Assembly (NCBI RefSeq): GCF_026339955.1
Contig: NZ_JAPEPW010000001.1
Span: forward strand, 5,911,001 to 5,975,000
Direction of reading: 5' to 3'
Source: Streptomyces sp. NBC_01549
Lineage (GTDB): Bacteria > Actinomycetota > Actinomycetes > Streptomycetales > Streptomycetaceae
Length of the DNA stretch: 64,000 bases
The position numbers and the translations under genes were made by a program. Below are positions 7,257-16,408 of the stretch, piece after piece. The notes beneath the pieces are model-generated. The model was not told where the DNA came from. It saw only the letters and a list, made by a program, of their open reading frames with translations, and did not search any database. How positions within the stretch are numbered: the first letter of the stretch is position 1; the number at the start of each line of letters is the position of its first letter.

Positions 7257-8873
7257 CTACTTCTTGTCGAGCAGGTCCTGCACCTTGGCGCGGACCTCGT
7301 CCGTGGCAAGTCCGCGGATCGTCAGCGTCGTACGGCGGCGCAGTACGTCGTCCGTCGTCTCGGCCCACTCGTGGTCGCGGGCCCACACGACCTGCGCCCA
7401 GATCTCCGGGGCGTCCGGGTGGACGCGCGCGCCGAGCTCCGGGTTCTCGTTCGCCAGGCGCGCGATGTCGAAGGCCAGCGAACCGTAGTGCGTCGCCAGG
7501 TGCTTGGCGGTGTCGGCGCCCATGCGGGGGCCGGGCGCCGGGCCGTCGGTGAGCAGACGGTGGGCGACCGCGCGCGGGTTGGCGACACCCGGCAGCGGCA
7601 GCTTCTTCGGCAGCTCGGAGATCGGCTCGAAGTCCTCGCCCAGCGGGTGGCCCGGCAGCGACTCCAGCTTCTTCATGACCGTACGGCCGATGTGCCGGAA
7701 GGTGGTCCACTTGCCGCCCGCGACGGACAGCATCCCGCCCCGGCCTTCCGTGACGACCGTCTCGCGCTTGGCCTTCGAGGTGTCGCCGGGGCCGCCCGGC
7801 AGTACGCGCAGACCGGCGAAGGAGTACGTGATCAGATCGCGGGAGAGCTGCTGGTCGCGGATGGAGAACGCGGCCTCGTCCAGGATCTGGGCTATGTCCC
7901 TCTCGTTGACCGAGACGTCCGCCGGGTCGCCGTCGTACTCCTCGTCGGTGGTACCGAGCAGCAGCATGTCCTCCCAGGGGAGGGCGAAGGTGATGCGGTA
8001 CTTGTCGATCGGGGTGGCGAGCGCGGCCTTCCAGGGGGAGGTGCGCTTGAGGACCAGGTGCGCGCCCTTGGACAGGCGGATGGAGGGCGCCGCGTTCGGG
8101 TCCTCCAGCTTGCGCAGGTGGTCGACCCAGGGGCCGGTGGCGTTGAGGACGAGGCGCGCGTTGACGCCGAACTCCGCGCCGTTCGTGCCGTCCTTGAGGT
8201 CCGCGCCGGTGACCCGGCCCTTGGTGAAGCGCAGGCCGGTCACCTCCGCGTGGTTGAGCACGACCGCGCCCGCCTCGACGGCCGCGCGGACCGTCATCAA
8301 CGCCATGCGCGCGTCGTTCATCTGGTCGTCGCCGTACACGGCCACGGCCTTGAGGTTCTCGGTGCGCAGCTCCGGCACGTCCTGCTGCGCCTTGGCCGGC
8401 GAGAGCAGGTGGCCGACGCCGTCACCGAACGCCGACAGGGCGGAGTAGGCGAAGACGCCCGCTCCGAGCTTCGCCGCGCCGTGCGGCCCGCCCTTGTACA
8501 CGGGGAGGTAGAACGTGAGCGGGTTCGCCAGGTGGGGGGCCACCTGGCGGGAGACCGCACGGCGCTCGAAGTGGTTCTCCGCCACCAGCTTCACCGCGCC
8601 GGTCTGCAGGTAGCGCAGACCGCCGTGGAGGAGCTTGGAGGAGGCGGAGGAGGTGGCGCCGGCGAAGTCGCCGGCGTCGACCAGAGCCACCCGCAGACCG
8701 GACTGCGCGGCGTGCCAGGCGGTGGAGATGCCCAGGATGCCGCCGCCGATCACGAGAAGGTCGTACGTCGCCTTGGAGAGCTGCTCCCGGGTCTCGGCGC
8801 GACTCGGGTTGGAGCCGGAGGCCGGGTGCGTACCGAGGGCAGGCACGGACTGCAGGGTGGACTGACTGGTCAT
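7257..8873 (-). CDS. glpD: Aerobic glycerol-3-phosphate dehydrogenase (FAD)
   Basis: This 538-residue flavoprotein oxidises glycerol-3-phosphate to dihydroxyacetone phosphate and passes electrons to the membrane quinone pool. The dinucleotide fold starts at YDLLVIGGGILGISTAW near residue 38. GLRYLQ-type GGLRYLQTG and the family segments LLLGTTDEEYDGDP and SVAGGKWTTFRHI follow. It is the third gene of glpF-glpK-glpD, starting 19 bases after the glpK stop, with GAGGAG upstream. Length fits the family. The lysine- and charge-rich C-terminus ends just before the shared terminator. Confidence 0.96.
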   Translation of the reverse strand: MTSQSTLQSVPALGTHPASGSNPSRAETREQLSKATYDLLVIGGGILGISTAWHAAQSGLRVALVDAGDFAGATSSASSKLLHGGLRYLQTGAVKLVAENHFERRAVSRQVAPHLANPLTFYLPVYKGGPHGAAKLGAGVFAYSALSAFGDGVGHLLSPAKAQQDVPELRTENLKAVAVYGDDQMNDARMALMTVRAAVEAGAVVLNHAEVTGLRFTKGRVTGADLKDGTNGAEFGVNARLVLNATGPWVDHLRKLEDPNAAPSIRLSKGAHLVLKRTSPWKAALATPIDKYRITFALPWEDMLLLGTTDEEYDGDPADVSVNERDIAQILDEAAFSIRDQQLSRDLITYSFAGLRVLPGGPGDTSKAKRETVVTEGRGGMLSVAGGKWTTFRHIGRTVMKKLESLPGHPLGEDFEPISELPKKLPLPGVANPRAVAHRLLTDGPAPGPRMGADTAKHLATHYGSLAFDIARLANENPELGARVHPDAPEIWAQVVWARDHEWAETTDDVLRRRTTLTIRGLATDEVRAKVQDLLDKK

Positions 8874-8892
8874 TGCGGGTTCTTACTCCTCG

Positions 8893-10431
8893 TCAGTTCT
8901 CGTCCTCGAGCCAGCCCATGGTCCGGTCGACGGCCTTGAGCCAGCTCTTGTACTCACGGTCGCGGGTCTCCGCGTCCATGTTCGGGGTCCATTCCGCGGC
9001 CCGGCGCCAGTTGGCGCGCAGGTCGTCGGTGTTGGTCCAGAAGCCGACGGCGAGGCCGGCGGCGTAGGCGGCGCCGAGGCAGGTGGTCTCGGCGACCATC
9101 GGGCGCACCACGGGGGCGTCCAGGACGTCGGCCAGGGTCTGCATCAGCAGGTTGTTGGAGGTCATGCCGCCGTCGACCTTGAGGGCCGTGAGCTCGACGC
9201 CGGAGTCCTTCGTCATGGCGTCGCTGACGTCACGGGTCTGCCAGGCCGTGGCCTCCAGGACGGCGCGCGCGATGTGCGCCTTGGTGACGTACCGGGTCAG
9301 ACCGGCGATCACACCGCGGGCGTCGGGACGCCAGTACGGGGCGAACAGACCGGAGAAGGCCGGCACGAAGTAGGCGCCGCCGTTGTCCTCGACCGAGGAC
9401 GCGAGGGTCTCGATCTCGGCGGCGGACTTGATCAGGCCCATCTGGTCGCGCATCCACTGCACCAGCGAACCGGTGACGGCGATGGAGCCCTCGAGGGCGT
9501 AGACCGGAGCCTGGTCGCCGATGCGGTAGCCGACCGTGGTCAGCAGGCCCGAGTACGAGTTGATGATCTTGTCACCGGTGTTCATCAGCATGAACGTGCC
9601 GGTGCCGTACGTGGACTTGGCCTCACCCTCGGAGAAGCAGGTCTGGCCGAACAGGGCCGCCTGCTGGTCGCCGAGCGCGGAGGCGACCGGGATGCCGCCG
9701 AGCAGCTCGCCGAGCGGGCCGCCGGTGACCTCGCCGTAGACCTCGGCGGAGGAGCGGATCTCCGGCAGCATCGCCAGCGGGACGCCGATGGACTCGGCGA
9801 TCTTCTCGTCCCACGCCAGGGTGTGCAGGTTCATCAGCATGGTGCGGGAGGCGTTGGTGACGTCGGTGACGTGGTGACCGCCGTTCGTACCGCCCGTCAG
9901 GTTCCAGATGACCCAGGAGTCCATGGTGCCGAAGAGGATGTCCCCGGCCTCGGCGCGCTCGCGCAGGCCCTCGACGTTGTCGAGCAGCCAGCGGGCCTTG
10001 GGGCCGGCGAAGTAGGACGCGAGCGGCAGGCCGGTCTCGCGCCGGAAGCGGTCCTGGCCGACATTGCGGCCGAGCTCCTTGCAGAGCGCGTCGGTGCGGG
10101 TGTCCTGCCAGACGATGGCGTTGTGGACGGGCTCACCGGTGTTCTTGTCCCACAGCACGGTGGTCTCGCGCTGGTTGGTGATGCCGATGGCCTTGATGTC
10201 GTCGCGGGTGATGCCGCCCTTCTCGATGGCCCCCGCCACGACTTCCTGGACGTTGGTCCAGATCTCGGCGGCGTTGTGCTCGACCCAGCCCGGCTTCGGG
10301 AAGATCTGCTCGTGCTCCTTCTGGTCGACGGAGACGATGCGTCCGTCGCGGTCGAAGACGATGCAGCGGCTGGACGTGGTGCCCTGGTCGATCGCGGCGA
10401 TGAAGGGGCCGGCGGTGTGTGCGTCGGTCAC
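8893..10431 (-). CDS. glpK: Glycerol kinase
   Basis: This 512-residue FGGY kinase phosphorylates glycerol to sn-glycerol-3-phosphate. The N-terminal phosphate loop AIDQGTTSSRCIVFD is near residue 13, EHEQIFPKPGWVEH near residue 40, and YGTGTFMLMNTG in the middle. LKVDGGMTSNNLLMQ near residue 415 is a family signature. The GTG start has AGGAG 5 bases upstream. It follows glpF after about 130 bases that include a UUCG-type hairpin, and precedes glpD. Confidence 0.97.
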   Translation of the reverse strand: MTDAHTAGPFIAAIDQGTTSSRCIVFDRDGRIVSVDQKEHEQIFPKPGWVEHNAAEIWTNVQEVVAGAIEKGGITRDDIKAIGITNQRETTVLWDKNTGEPVHNAIVWQDTRTDALCKELGRNVGQDRFRRETGLPLASYFAGPKARWLLDNVEGLRERAEAGDILFGTMDSWVIWNLTGGTNGGHHVTDVTNASRTMLMNLHTLAWDEKIAESIGVPLAMLPEIRSSAEVYGEVTGGPLGELLGGIPVASALGDQQAALFGQTCFSEGEAKSTYGTGTFMLMNTGDKIINSYSGLLTTVGYRIGDQAPVYALEGSIAVTGSLVQWMRDQMGLIKSAAEIETLASSVEDNGGAYFVPAFSGLFAPYWRPDARGVIAGLTRYVTKAHIARAVLEATAWQTRDVSDAMTKDSGVELTALKVDGGMTSNNLLMQTLADVLDAPVVRPMVAETTCLGAAYAAGLAVGFWTNTDDLRANWRRAAEWTPNMDAETRDREYKSWLKAVDRTMGWLEDEN

Positions 10432-10538
10432 GGTGTGCTCCTGAAGGTTCCGTATGAAAGGGGCTGGCTCACGGCGTGGTGCTTTTGGCCTGACGGCGTA
10501 TTGCTTACGGCTCGGAAAACCTTGCGGTTCAAGGAGGG

Positions 10539-10560
10539 CCCGAGGCCCGAAGGCCTCGGG
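10539..10560 (-). promoter_or_regulatory. Stable UUCG-loop hairpin between glpF and glpK
   Basis: Read on the transcribed (minus) strand, a perfect 9-bp stem CCCGAGGCC/GGCCTCGGG closes a TTCG loop, one of the most stable RNA tetraloops. It lies 3 bases after the glpF stop and is not followed by T residues. It may protect the glpF message 3' end or act as a partial terminator that lowers glpKD expression. Confidence 0.6.
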
Positions 10561-10563
10561 GCT

Positions 10564-11352
10564 CTAAGCAAAGGCGACGTTGTAGAGGCCGGCGGCGATC
10601 GCGCCGCCGATCAGCGGACCGACGACCGGAACCCAGGCGTAGCTCCAGTCGGAGCCGCCCTTGTTCGGCAGGGGGAGCAGCGCGTGCACGATGCGCGGAC
10701 CGAGGTCACGGGCCGGGTTGATCGCGTAGCCGGTGGGGCCACCGAGGGAGAGACCGATGGAGACGACCACGAGCGCGGTGATCAGGGCGCCCAGGGGACC
10801 GAGGCCATTGCCCTTGTCGTTGAGACCCTGCGTGAGGACCGCGAGCACCAGCACGACGGTGGCGATGATCTCCGTGGCGAGGTTCTGCACCGCGTTGCGG
10901 ATCTCGGGGCCGGTGGAGAAGATGCCGAGCACGGGGCCCGCGCCCTTCTCCTCGGCCTCGACCGCCTTGGTGGCCTTGCTCTCGGGAGCGCCCACGATCT
11001 CGGGGTCGGTCAGGTGCGCGTGGAACTGTCCGTAGTACACGACCCAGACCAGCGTGGCGCCGATCATCGCGCCGAGCAGCTGGCCGCCCCAGTACACCGG
11101 CAGGTTGTTCCACCCGCCGTCCTTGATGGTCAGCGCCAGCGTCACGGCCGGGTTCAGGTGTGCGCCGGACAGCGGCGCGGAGGTGTAGACCGCCGTGAGC
11201 ACCGCGAAGCCCCACCCGAAGGCGATGGCGAGCCAGCCGGCGTTCCTGGCCTTCGAGGCCTTCAGTGTGACGGCGGCGCAGACGCCACCGCCGAGCAGGA
11301 TGAGTATGGCGGTACCTATGGTCTCGCCGATGAAGATGTCGGAGCTGGACAC
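10564..11352 (-). CDS. glpF: Glycerol uptake facilitator (aquaglyceroporin)
   Basis: This 262-residue membrane channel belongs to the major intrinsic protein family. Both NPA boxes are visible: GAHLNPAVTLAL near residue 67 and GYAINPARDLGPRI near residue 197. The Asp after the second box marks a glycerol-conducting rather than water-only channel. Six hydrophobic helices can be traced. The chosen GTG start (VSSSDIFIGETIG) has AAAGGAG upstream; the longer open frame would add about 46 residues with no hydrophobic character. First gene of the glycerol operon; GylR is encoded just upstream. Confidence 0.95.
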   Translation of the reverse strand: MSSSDIFIGETIGTAILILLGGGVCAAVTLKASKARNAGWLAIAFGWGFAVLTAVYTSAPLSGAHLNPAVTLALTIKDGGWNNLPVYWGGQLLGAMIGATLVWVVYYGQFHAHLTDPEIVGAPESKATKAVEAEEKGAGPVLGIFSTGPEIRNAVQNLATEIIATVVLVLAVLTQGLNDKGNGLGPLGALITALVVVSIGLSLGGPTGYAINPARDLGPRIVHALLPLPNKGGSDWSYAWVPVVGPLIGGAIAAGLYNVAFA

Positions 11353-11473
11353 CCGCGACTCCTTTGTCCTTCGTCCAGGGGAAGGCGAACCCCGGGTCCC
11401 TCCGGTGGTTCGCGCCCTCAGGGGGTGAGAGCGATGTCGGCCCATGGCGTTGTCACACTCTAACTCGTATTGC

Positions 11474-11495
11474 CGGTAGGTGTTCGACAATGCCG
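11474..11495. promoter_or_regulatory. Candidate GylR operator upstream of glpF
   Basis: The core GTGTTCGACAATGCCG (11480-11495) recurs with one base change as GTGTTCGACATTGCCG on the minus strand at 12515-12530, in front of gylR. Including flanks (CGGTAG...), about 21 bases agree apart from one substitution and one single-base gap. A sequence shared only by the promoters of the glp operon and of its regulator is a good GylR-site candidate. Confidence 0.55.
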
Positions 11496-11545
11496 ACCGA
11501 TGGACGGGAGTCTTGCTCCGGTGTTACCAGCTCGTCAAGGGTTCC

Positions 11546-11590
11546 GTTATCGAAAACACGATCGTTATTGATCGCCGCGAGTTATCGATC
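11546..11590. repeat. Three direct repeats GTTAT(C/T)GA upstream of glpF
   Basis: GTTATCGA at 11546, GTTATTGA at 11564 and GTTATCGA at 11581 are spaced 18 and 17 bp apart. The region is unusually AT-rich for this genome. The repeats lie 190-240 bases before the glpF start and may be promoter elements or extra regulator sites. This gene-free stretch between glpF and gylR is about 340 bases long and otherwise holds the GylR-like site and the gylR terminator. Confidence 0.45.
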
Positions 11591-11626
11591 TTGAGAGGGT
11601 CGAGCGGCACGCGCGCACACACGAAA

Positions 11627-11655
11627 AGGCCAGTACGTCGAACACGTACCGGCCT
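11627..11655 (-). terminator. Terminator downstream of gylR
   Basis: A 12-base stem with one mismatch (AGGCC-A-GTACGT against ACGTAC-C-GGCCT) and a 5-base loop is followed, on the minus strand, by TTTT. It lies about 40 bases beyond the gylR stop and separates gylR from glpF. Confidence 0.75.
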
Positions 11656-11693
11656 GCTTGTCGTACGGGGGTCGGATCGTCCTCCGGGGGGCG

Positions 11694-12458
11694 TCAGAAC
11701 CGCCCGGCTCCCAGGTCCCGGGAGACCGCGCGGGCGCAGTCGCGTACCGCCGCGATCAGCTCGGGGCGCAGTTCGCCGTCCCGGCAGATCCGCTCCACGG
11801 CCCCCGTGATGCCCACCGCGCCCACCGGCATGCGCCGCCGGTTGTGGATGGGTGCCGCGACCGAGGCGACGCCCGTCCACGTCTCCTCGACGTCATCGGC
11901 GTACCCGCGTGCGCGGGTCAGGTCGAGGACCCCCTCGAACTGCTCCGGTTCGACCGTCGTGCGGGGCGTGAACGTCTTCCGCTCCGCCTCCAGGACCTCG
12001 CTGTGCGCCACCGGGTCGTAGGCCGACAGGACCTTTCCCAGGGCCGTGGAGTGCAGCGGCTGCATGGCCCCGACCTCCAGCACCTGGCGGCTGTCGTCGG
12101 GACGGAACACGTGGTGCACGATCAGTACGCCCTGCTGGTGCAGCACGCCCAGGTAGACGCTCTCGCCGCTGGAGCGGGCCAGGTCGTCGGTCCACACCAG
12201 CGCCCGCGCGCGCAGCTCGTGCACGTCGAGATACGTGGTGCCGAGCCGCAGCAGCTCGGCACCCAGCTGATAGCGCCCCGAGACGCTGTCCTGTTCGACG
12301 AAGCCCTCCTGCTGGAGGGTGCGCAGTATGCCGTGGGCCGTCCCCTTGGCCAGGCCCAGCGACGAGGCGATGTCGGACAGGCCGAGCTGCCGCTCGCCGC
12401 CCGCGAGCAGCCGCAGCATCGCCGCCGCCCGTTCGAGCGACTGGATGTTCCGTGCCAT
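11694..12458 (-). CDS. gylR: IclR-family regulator of the glycerol operon
   Basis: This is a 254-residue IclR-type protein: an N-terminal winged helix (SLERAAAMLRLLAGG, then LSDIASSLGLAKGTAHGILRTLQQEGF) followed by the effector-binding GAF-like domain (ALGKVLSAYDP, VGAVGITGAVERICRDGEL). It is close, from memory, to S. coelicolor GylR, which represses the glycerol operon and itself until glycerol-3-phosphate appears. The ATG chosen has GGAGG 10 bases upstream; an upstream in-frame ATG would add 24 unconserved residues. It lies directly upstream of glpF in the same orientation, with its own terminator. Confidence 0.94.
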   Translation of the reverse strand: MARNIQSLERAAAMLRLLAGGERQLGLSDIASSLGLAKGTAHGILRTLQQEGFVEQDSVSGRYQLGAELLRLGTTYLDVHELRARALVWTDDLARSSGESVYLGVLHQQGVLIVHHVFRPDDSRQVLEVGAMQPLHSTALGKVLSAYDPVAHSEVLEAERKTFTPRTTVEPEQFEGVLDLTRARGYADDVEETWTGVASVAAPIHNRRRMPVGAVGITGAVERICRDGELRPELIAAVRDCARAVSRDLGAGRF

Positions 12459-12514
12459 CGCCGTGCTGCCTCCGTCCCCTTCGACCGACGGCGTGCGACT
12501 CCGCCACCGCCGTT

Positions 12515-12530
12515 CGGCAATGTCGAACAC
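12515..12530. promoter_or_regulatory. Candidate GylR operator upstream of gylR
   Basis: The reverse complement, GTGTTCGACATTGCCG, differs by one base from the element at 11480-11495. It lies 57-72 bases before the gylR start, a position suited to autoregulation. It may also influence divergent metH, which starts at 12729. Confidence 0.5.
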
Positions 12531-12728
12531 TACCGTTCGTTGCCGAGCTCCCGCTAATGGGTCGTCGCAACGTGTTCGGTCTGTCTTAACACCCGCCGAC
12601 GTTCACGCCACGCCCGTCCGCCCCGTGGACGCCCCTGACCTCGTGACGGTGCTCGGGCTACCCTGACGGCGTGCGCCTTCCATGGGAAGCGCAAAGCCGA
12701 CAGCCGTCGCACTTCAGGGAGCACCTTC

Positions 12729-15700
12729 ATGGCTTCGTTGCCGAACCCGTCCCTTTCGTCCGAGCTTGCCGAGAACCGGGCCCGCATCGCCGCGCTCCGC
12801 GACACGCTCGCCGAGCGTGTCGTGGTGGCCGACGGCGCGATGGGCACGATGTTGCAGGCGCAGGACCCGACGCTCGAGGACTTCGAGAACCTCGAGGGCT
12901 GCAACGAGATTCTGAACCTCACTCGCCCCGACATCGTCCGTTCCGTCCACGAGGCCTACTTCGAGGTGGGCGTGGACTGCGTGGAGACGAACACCTTCGG
13001 TGCCAACCACTCGGCCATGGCCGAGTACGAGATCTCCGACCGCGTGTACGGGCTGTCCGAGGCGGGCGCCCGCATCGCCCGCGAGGTGGCCGACGAGTTC
13101 GGCGGCCGTGACGGGCGTCAGCGGTGGGTGCTGGGCTCCATCGGCCCCGGTACGAAGCTGCCGACCCTCGGTCACATCGGCTTCCACACGCTGCGCGACG
13201 GCTTCCAGGCGAACGCCGAGGGCCTGATCGCCGGCGGCGCGGACGCCCTGATCGTCGAGACCACCCAGGACCTGCTCCAGACCAAGTCGTCCATCCTCGG
13301 CGCCCGCCGGGCCCTGGACGCGCTCGGGGCCGACCTGCCGCTGCTGGTCTCCCTCGCCTTCGAGACGACCGGCACGATGCTGCTGGGCTCGGAGATCGGC
13401 GCCGCGCTGACCGCGCTGGAGCCGCTGGGCATCGACATGATCGGCCTGAACTGCTCCACCGGCCCCGCCGAGATGAGCGAGCACCTGCGTTACCTCGCCC
13501 GCCACTCCCGCATCCCGCTGCTGTGCATGCCGAACGCCGGGCTGCCCATCCTCACCAAGGACGGGGCGTACTTCCCGCTGACCCCGCCCGAGATGGCGGA
13601 CGCGCAGGAGACCTTCGTCCAGCAGTACGGCCTGTCCCTGGTCGGCGGCTGCTGCGGCAGCACCCCCGAGCATCTGCGCCAGGTCGTCGAGCGCGTGCGC
13701 GGGATGTCCCCGGCCGAGCGGAGCCCCCAGCCGGAGCCCGGCGCCGCCTCCCTCTACCAGACCGTCCCGTTCCGCCAGGACACCGCGTACATGGCGATCG
13801 GCGAGCGCACCAACGCCAACGGCTCGAAGAAGTTCCGTGAGGCCATGCTGGAGGCCCGCTGGGACGACTGCGTGGAGATGGCCCGCGACCAGATCCGCGA
13901 GGGCGCCCACATGCTCGACCTGTGCGTCGACTACGTCGGCCGGGACGGCGTCGCGGACATGCGGGAACTCGCCGGACGCTTCGCCACCGCCTCCACGCTG
14001 CCCATCGTCCTGGACTCCACCGAGGTCGACGTGTTGCGCGCCGGCCTGGAGAAGCTCGGCGGGCGGGCCGTCATCAACTCCGTCAACTACGAGGACGGCG
14101 ACGGCCCCGAGTCCCGCTTCGCGAAGGTCACCCGGCTGGCGCGGGAGCACGGCGCGGCGCTGATCGCGCTGACCATCGACGAGGAGGGCCAGGCCCGTAC
14201 CGTCGAGACCAAGGTCGCCATCGCCGAGCGGCTCATCGAGGACCTGACCACGAACTGGGGCATCCACGAGTCCGACATCCTCATCGACGCCCTGACCTTC
14301 ACCATCTGTACCGGTCAGGAGGAGTCCCGCAAGGACGGCATCGCGACCATCGAGGCGATCCGCGAGCTCAAGCGCCGTCGTCCGGAGGTGCAGACCACGC
14401 TGGGCCTGTCGAACATCTCCTTCGGCCTCAACCCGGCCGCCCGCATCCTGCTCAACTCGGTCTTCCTCGACGAGTGCGTCAAGGCGGGCCTGGACTCGGC
14501 GATCGTGCACGCGTCGAAGATCCTGCCGATCGCCCGCTTCACCGAGGAAGAGGTCCAGACGGCCCTGGACCTGATCCACGACCGCCGCGCCGAGGGCTAC
14601 GACCCCCTGCAGAAGCTGATGGCGCTGTTCGAGGGCGCCACCACCAAGTCCCTCAAGGCGGGCAAGGCCGAGGAACTGGCCGCGCTGCCCCTGGACGAGC
14701 GCCTCAAGCGGCGCATCATCGACGGCGAGAAGAACGGCCTGGAAGCCGACCTCGCCGAAGCCCTCCAGACCCGGCCCGCCCTCGACATCGTCAACGAGAC
14801 GCTGCTCGACGGCATGAAGGTGGTCGGCGAGCTGTTCGGCTCCGGCCAGATGCAACTGCCGTTCGTGCTCCAGTCCGCCGAGGTCATGAAGACCGCGGTG
14901 GCCTACCTCGAACCGCACATGGAGAAGTCGGACGCCGAGGGCAAGGGCACCATCGTGCTGGCCACCGTGCGCGGCGACGTGCACGACATCGGCAAGAACC
15001 TCGTCGACATCATCCTGTCCAACAACGGCTACAACGTCGTCAACCTCGGCATCAAGCAGCCGGTCTCCGCGATCCTGGACGCCGCCGAGGAACACCGGGC
15101 CGACGTCATCGGCATGTCAGGCCTGCTGGTCAAGTCCACGGTGATCATGAAGGAGAACCTGGAGGAGCTCAACCAGCGCGGGCTGTCCGCCGACTACCCG
15201 GTCATCCTCGGCGGCGCGGCCCTGACCAGGGCGTACGTCGAACAGGACCTGTACGAGATCTACGAGGGCGAGGTCCGCTACGCCCGCGACGCGTTCGAGG
15301 GCCTGCGCCTGATGGACGCGCTCATCGGGGTCAAGCGGGGCGTACCCGGGGCCGTGCTGCCGGAACTGAAGCAGCGCCGGGTGCGGGCCACCGCCGCCCA
15401 GACCGCCGTCGAGGAACGTCCGGAGGAGGGGCACATCCGCTCCGACGTCGCCATCGACAACCCCGTGCCCACCCCGCCCTTCTGGGGCACCCGCGTCATC
15501 AAGGGCATCCAGCTCAAGGAGTACGCCTCCTGGCTGGACGAGGGCGCGCTGTTCAAGGGGCAGTGGGGCCTCAAGCAGGCCCGCGCGGGCGACGGACCGA
15601 CGTACGAGGAACTCGTCGAGACCGAGGGCCGGCCCCGGCTGCGCGGTCTGCTGGACAGGCTGCAGACCGACAACCTGCTCGAAGCGGCCGTCGTCTACGG

Positions 15701-16259
15701 CTACTTCCCGTGCGTGTCCAAGGACGACGACCTGATCCTGCTGGACGAGCAGGGCAACGAGCGCACCCGCTTCACCTTCCCGCGCCAGCGCCGCGGACGG
15801 CGGCTGTGCCTGGCCGACTTCTTCCGTCCCGAGGAGTCGGGCGAGACGGATGTCGTCGGCCTCCAGGTCGTCACCGTCGGCTCCCGGATCGGCGAGGAGA
15901 GCGCCAAGCTCTTCGAGTCCAACTCCTACCGCGACTACCTCGAACTGCACGGCCTGTCCGTGCAGTTGGCGGAGGGCCTCGCCGAGTACTGGCATGCCCG
16001 CGTTCGTTCGGAGCTCGGCTTCGCCGGGGAGGACCCGGCGGCCGTCGAGGACATGTTCGCCCTCAAGTACCGCGGCGCCCGCTTCTCCCTCGGCTACGGC
16101 GCCTGCCCCGACCTGGAGGACCGCGCCAAGATCGCCGAACTCCTGGAGCCGGAGCGCATCGGCGTCCACCTCTCGGAGGAGTTCCAACTGCACCCCGAGC
16201 AGTCCACGGACGCGATCGTGATCCACCACCCGGAGGCGAAGTACTTCAACGCGAGGTGA
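12729..16259 (+). CDS. metH: Cobalamin-dependent methionine synthase
   Basis: This 1176-residue multidomain enzyme transfers a methyl group from 5-methyltetrahydrofolate to homocysteine through methylcobalamin. The N-terminal homocysteine domain has zinc cysteines in GLNCST and GGCCGS (residues about 240-310). The pterin domain follows (AIGERTNANGSKKF). In the B12 domain GDVHDIGKNLVDIILSNNGYNV carries the cobalt-binding His (DxHxxG). The C-terminal activation domain contains RFSLGYGACPDLEDRAK. Full length for the family. The ATG follows GGGAGCACCTTC. I saw no cobalamin riboswitch in the upstream gap of about 150 bases before the gene. TACCCT near 12659 could be a -10 box. Confidence 0.97.
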   Translation: MASLPNPSLSSELAENRARIAALRDTLAERVVVADGAMGTMLQAQDPTLEDFENLEGCNEILNLTRPDIVRSVHEAYFEVGVDCVETNTFGANHSAMAEYEISDRVYGLSEAGARIAREVADEFGGRDGRQRWVLGSIGPGTKLPTLGHIGFHTLRDGFQANAEGLIAGGADALIVETTQDLLQTKSSILGARRALDALGADLPLLVSLAFETTGTMLLGSEIGAALTALEPLGIDMIGLNCSTGPAEMSEHLRYLARHSRIPLLCMPNAGLPILTKDGAYFPLTPPEMADAQETFVQQYGLSLVGGCCGSTPEHLRQVVERVRGMSPAERSPQPEPGAASLYQTVPFRQDTAYMAIGERTNANGSKKFREAMLEARWDDCVEMARDQIREGAHMLDLCVDYVGRDGVADMRELAGRFATASTLPIVLDSTEVDVLRAGLEKLGGRAVINSVNYEDGDGPESRFAKVTRLAREHGAALIALTIDEEGQARTVETKVAIAERLIEDLTTNWGIHESDILIDALTFTICTGQEESRKDGIATIEAIRELKRRRPEVQTTLGLSNISFGLNPAARILLNSVFLDECVKAGLDSAIVHASKILPIARFTEEEVQTALDLIHDRRAEGYDPLQKLMALFEGATTKSLKAGKAEELAALPLDERLKRRIIDGEKNGLEADLAEALQTRPALDIVNETLLDGMKVVGELFGSGQMQLPFVLQSAEVMKTAVAYLEPHMEKSDAEGKGTIVLATVRGDVHDIGKNLVDIILSNNGYNVVNLGIKQPVSAILDAAEEHRADVIGMSGLLVKSTVIMKENLEELNQRGLSADYPVILGGAALTRAYVEQDLYEIYEGEVRYARDAFEGLRLMDALIGVKRGVPGAVLPELKQRRVRATAAQTAVEERPEEGHIRSDVAIDNPVPTPPFWGTRVIKGIQLKEYASWLDEGALFKGQWGLKQARAGDGPTYEELVETEGRPRLRGLLDRLQTDNLLEAAVVYGYFPCVSKDDDLILLDEQGNERTRFTFPRQRRGRRLCLADFFRPEESGETDVVGLQVVTVGSRIGEESAKLFESNSYRDYLELHGLSVQLAEGLAEYWHARVRSELGFAGEDPAAVEDMFALKYRGARFSLGYGACPDLEDRAKIAELLEPERIGVHLSEEFQLHPEQSTDAIVIHHPEAKYFNAR

Positions 16260-16353
16260 CCCGGCGCGGTACGCCGGAGTGAGGTGACCCGGCGCACCCC
16301 ACAACTGACAGGCGTTTCAGCCGACGCCGTCGTAGACTGGACGGTCCACAGCA

Positions 16354-16380
16354 GGCCGGTTCCCCCTGAGGGAACCGGCC
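16354..16380. terminator. Terminator after metH
   Basis: A perfect 11-bp stem GGCCGGTTCCC/GGGAACCGGCC with a 5-base loop lies about 95 bases after metH and 28 bases before the next start codon. Being so near the next gene, it could also act as an attenuator. Confidence 0.8.
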
Positions 16381-16408
16381 TTCTCGTCCCTCAAGGAGGT
16401 GCGCCAGG

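Noticed and set aside
9274..11463. Plus-strand open frame opposite glpK and glpF
   Set aside because: Fully antisense to well-recognised genes and without family motifs.
12571..12728. Cobalamin riboswitch upstream of metH
   Set aside because: The gap is short and I saw no B12-box-like core; a covariance search would settle it.
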